From Chloroflexota bacterium (GTDB taxonomy: Bacteria > Chloroflexota > Anaerolineae > Anaerolineales > UBA4823), in assembly GCA_030613705.1 (NCBI GenBank), contig JAUWLJ010000051.1:1-9691 (forward strand): a stretch of 9,691 nt of DNA, written 5' to 3'. Under the pieces are notes generated by a model. That model saw only the letters and a program-made list of their open reading frames with translations. It did no database searches and had not been told where the DNA came from. How positions within the stretch are numbered: position 1 is the stretch's first letter; each line of letters begins with the position of its first letter. A program made the position numbers and the translations under genes. Of this stretch, positions 7,079 to 9,691 are shown one piece after another.

Positions 7079-7116
7079 CTGAGTCTTTTCTTAGAATAAA
7101 TACAATTTAGCATTGC

Positions 7117-9691
7117 TTGAATATACGGATCGCATTGTCAACTCTATCGTCAAGCCCACTCCCTGATTTAATAAATTCGCTCCAAAGATCCGTTAAGGGG
7201 GAAATTAGAACCGATAAAGTCACGCGGGTCCTATTCAGTACGGATGCTTCCATTTATCAGATTGAGCCGTTGGGAGTTTTTTTTCCGCGAGATCTAGATG
7301 AAGTCTCTGCTTGTGTTCAGTTGGCTGATGAATACAAGATTCCTGTCTTGCCGCGTGGCTCCGGCTCAGGTTTGGCGGGGCAAGCCATTGGTGCTGGATT
7401 AATAATAGACTGCTCTCGCCATCTCGACCGGATGGTTGATATCAACCCGGATAGAAGAACCGCCACAGTTGAACCTGGATTGATTTTGTCGCGTCTCAAC
7501 CAATACGCTGACAAATTCGGATTGCAATTTGGGCCTGACCCAGCATCAGCAGAAAGGGCAACAATGGGGGGTACCATAGGGAATAACGCGACCGGTGCTC
7601 ACTCGATCCGCTACGGCATGTGTGCGGATAATCTGCAATCTATTGAACTAGTTCTCTCAGATGGCTCGACTGCGAATTTTGAAGAATTAAAATTAACGGA
7701 GGTCCAACGCCGGGCTGGTTTTCCATCCCGGGAGGGCGAGATATACTCTGCGGCCCTATCGATCAGAGAAAAATTTGCTAGCGCGATTCACTCTGAATGT
7801 CCAAAAACATGGCGGCGAGCTAGTGGATATAATCTGAATTATCTGCTTCCGTGGTCACCGACCCAACCCCCTCAGTGGGAAACTTATAATCTTCAAAATG
7901 AATCGGAAGAGCTGCCATATCCTCCTGTCAGAGAAGGTCGGATGAATCTGGCAACAATTATTGCAGGCTCAGAAGGTACGCTTGGGATTATCCGCCAGGC
8001 AACCGTAAGATTGGTTCCCAAACCAAAATCAACCAGCCTGGTGTTGCTGTCTTTCCCGGATCTCGTCTCGGCTTGTGATGCTGTAAGGGGCATCTTAGAA
8101 ATGCAGCCCTCGGCAATTGAATTGATTCCGGCAAATATGATCCGGCTTGCTCGAACGATTCCTTCCTATGCTCGGCAAATCGCTTTTCTTGATGAATTAT
8201 TTAAGGTAGATGAGAAATTACCAAATCTGCTCGCAGTTGAGTTTGCCGGCGATAACCTGGACCAATTGCGAGGTTCATCAACCGAATTAGTACACCGTTA
8301 CACGATTCCATCATTGATTGCAGGCGATCCAGCGCTTCAAAAACAAATTTGGGATGTGCGCAAAGCAGGACTGGGTTTATTGATGTCCATACCTGGTGAT
8401 ACGAAGCCTATCCCGTTTATTGAAGATCTCTCAATCCCGGTTGCGAAATTAACTGAATTTGTTTCTGAATTGGAAAAGATCTTATCCGATCACAACACTG
8501 AAGGGGATTTTTATGCTCATGTTTCCGCTGGATGTTTGCATATACGCCCACTGATCAATCTGAAATCGATCAATGGTGTTTCGATGCTGCGAGCAATTGC
8601 CAGTGAAACTGTAGATCTAATTGTCCGGTTGGGAGGAGTACCAAGCGGTGAACATGGAGATGGTATTGCAAGATCTGAATGGTTGGATAAGGTATTTGGT
8701 CCCGGAATTGGGGAAGCTTTCCGTGAGTTAAAGAATGCTGCCGATCCGGATAGGATCTTAAACCCGGGAAAAATCATTGACCCCGATCCGATGGATAAAA
8801 ATCTTCGTTACGGGATCCAGCAATCTGATCATACCTGGCAGCCTGTATTGGATTTCTCAAATCAAGCTGGGATGGTTGGAGCAGTCGAACTCTGCAATGG
8901 TGCTGGAGTCTGCCGGAAATCAGATGGGGTGATGTGTCCATCCTTCCAGGCAACCAGGGAGGAAATGCACAGCACAAGAGGTAGAGCGAATTTATTGCGG
9001 GCCTTATTTACAAGCAGCCCGGACAGCGGTGGGAATATCACCGAAGATGATGTATTCGATGCATTCGATCTATGTCTTGCCTGTAAAGGTTGTAAAGCCG
9101 AATGCCCATCTGCGGTTGATATGGCAAAATTGAAGTATGAATTCCTTGAACGATATTATTCATATGGAAGGGGACATCGCCATCCGTTTCGAGATTATCT
9201 CTTTGCTTACCTGGGAAATATTGCCCAACTCGGGGGTGCGTTCAACCCATTGACAAATTACCTGCTCAAATATATTCGTCAGATTGGAGTAGGGGAGGGC
9301 TGGCTGGGATTGTCGAATCAGCGAATCCTACCCCAAATTGCGCAGAAAACGTTAAGTTCAATGAGCAGAGATTCAAATATACCTAAACTGGAGATTGGAT
9401 CCAAAACAAACAAAGTTCTTTTTTTATCCGATCCCTTCACTGAATATTACCAACCCTGGATCGGTATGGCTGCACTTGAGGTGTTGGCTGCTGTAGGCTG
9501 CCGGGTCGAAATTATTCCAGTAATTGGTTCTGGGCGGACTATGCTCTCAAAAGGGTTCGTTAAGTCTGCTCGAAACCATGCCCAGAAAGTGATTGATTCG
9601 ATCCTTGCCCAGGATAGTGAAAATGTAGCAGCCATTGTGGGAATTGAGCCTTCCGAAATCTACACCTTACGGGATGAATATATTGATCTCT
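7117..9691 (+). CDS. FAD-linked and Fe-S D-2-hydroxyacid dehydrogenase (D-lactate / D-2-hydroxyglutarate class), 3' end cut by the window
   Basis: Open for 858 codons to the window edge; full-length relatives (YdiJ-like, about 950-1020 residues) suggest 100-150 more. Domain order: FAD-binding domain with PVLPRGSGSGLAGQ (76-89), GPDPASAERATMGGT (139-153) plus NNATGAHSIRYG, and AGSEGTLGI (283-291); substrate domain with IWDVRKAGLG (411-420), HVSAGCLH (H468, H475) and GEHGDG (511-516), probable metal and catalytic residues; Fe-S domain with C593, C599 and C607 and then CLACKGCKAECP (C653, C656, C659, C663); and the beginning of a CCG cysteine-rich domain from about 765. The enzyme would pass electrons from a D-2-hydroxyacid through FAD and Fe-S clusters to the respiratory chain or another acceptor. 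Substrate is uncertain. An in-frame TAG at 7108-7110 bounds the start. TTG 7117 is the first possible codon and TTG 7135 the alternative; the first in-frame ATG (7564) lies inside the FAD domain and is excluded. No clear Shine-Dalgarno is present. Confidence 0.88.
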   Translation, partial: MNIRIALSTLSSSPLPDLINSLQRSVKGEIRTDKVTRVLFSTDASIYQIEPLGVFFPRDLDEVSACVQLADEYKIPVLPRGSGSGLAGQAIGAGLIIDCSRHLDRMVDINPDRRTATVEPGLILSRLNQYADKFGLQFGPDPASAERATMGGTIGNNATGAHSIRYGMCADNLQSIELVLSDGSTANFEELKLTEVQRRAGFPSREGEIYSAALSIREKFASAIHSECPKTWRRASGYNLNYLLPWSPTQPPQWETYNLQNESEELPYPPVREGRMNLATIIAGSEGTLGIIRQATVRLVPKPKSTSLVLLSFPDLVSACDAVRGILEMQPSAIELIPANMIRLARTIPSYARQIAFLDELFKVDEKLPNLLAVEFAGDNLDQLRGSSTELVHRYTIPSLIAGDPALQKQIWDVRKAGLGLLMSIPGDTKPIPFIEDLSIPVAKLTEFVSELEKILSDHNTEGDFYAHVSAGCLHIRPLINLKSINGVSMLRAIASETVDLIVRLGGVPSGEHGDGIARSEWLDKVFGPGIGEAFRELKNAADPDRILNPGKIIDPDPMDKNLRYGIQQSDHTWQPVLDFSNQAGMVGAVELCNGAGVCRKSDGVMCPSFQATREEMHSTRGRANLLRALFTSSPDSGGNITEDDVFDAFDLCLACKGCKAECPSAVDMAKLKYEFLERYYSYGRGHRHPFRDYLFAYLGNIAQLGGAFNPLTNYLLKYIRQIGVGEGWLGLSNQRILPQIAQKTLSSMSRDSNIPKLEIGSKTNKVLFLSDPFTEYYQPWIGMAALEVLAAVGCRVEIIPVIGSGRTMLSKGFVKSARNHAQKVIDSILAQDSENVAAIVGIEPSEIYTLRDEYIDL

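Noticed and set aside
7277..7284. Run of eight T in the dehydrogenase as a possible slippage or phase-variation site
   Set aside because: The frame is intact through it (GVFFPR), eight bases is short, and a metabolic dehydrogenase is not a typical phase-variable gene.

Overview
The window reads as an ordinary, densely packed bacterial chromosome segment of middling GC content, with short intergenic gaps and no sign of phage, insertion sequences, CRISPR or tRNA/rRNA genes. The gene set suggests a member of the Chloroflexota (Anaerolineae-like): a TrmFO-type tRNA methyltransferase, a lipoprotein-like M28/glutaminyl-cyclase-fold hydrolase, a soluble histidine kinase with a GGGPGLGL-type ATP lid, an ATP-dependent PEP carboxykinase and a long FAD plus Fe-S dehydrogenase. 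This assignment is from protein flavour only and is moderate to low in certainty.

Layout. Bases 1-228 hold the last 75 codons of trmFO. A secreted M28-fold hydrolase follows (280-1182). After an 87-bp gap comes a unit of three plus-strand genes: a soluble histidine kinase (1270-2487), hflX (2493-3809) and a 70-residue two-helix membrane protein (3826-4038). Its stop codon directly abuts the stop of pckA, which is read on the minus strand (4039-5679). pckA is the second gene of a two-gene operon behind a class I aminotransferase (5676-6893), and the two overlap by ATGA. A 223-bp divergent regulatory region (6894-7116) then separates this operon from a long FAD/Fe-S D-2-hydroxyacid dehydrogenase (from TTG 7117), which runs off the window end after 858 codons.

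How the genes may work together. The aminotransferase-pckA pair forms a plausible aspartate to oxaloacetate to PEP route. The divergent dehydrogenase would oxidise a D-2-hydroxyacid (D-lactate or D-2-hydroxyglutarate class) to a 2-oxoacid, so the right half looks like a small central-carbon/gluconeogenic node. The left half pairs an orphan sensor kinase with the ribosome-associated GTPase HflX, suggesting a stress-response context. These functional links are inference from gene order. I found no clearly new biological system; the points most worth checking are the kinase-hflX-membrane protein unit, the divergent metabolic locus, the abutting convergent stops and the weak Shine-Dalgarno signals of the plus-strand genes.
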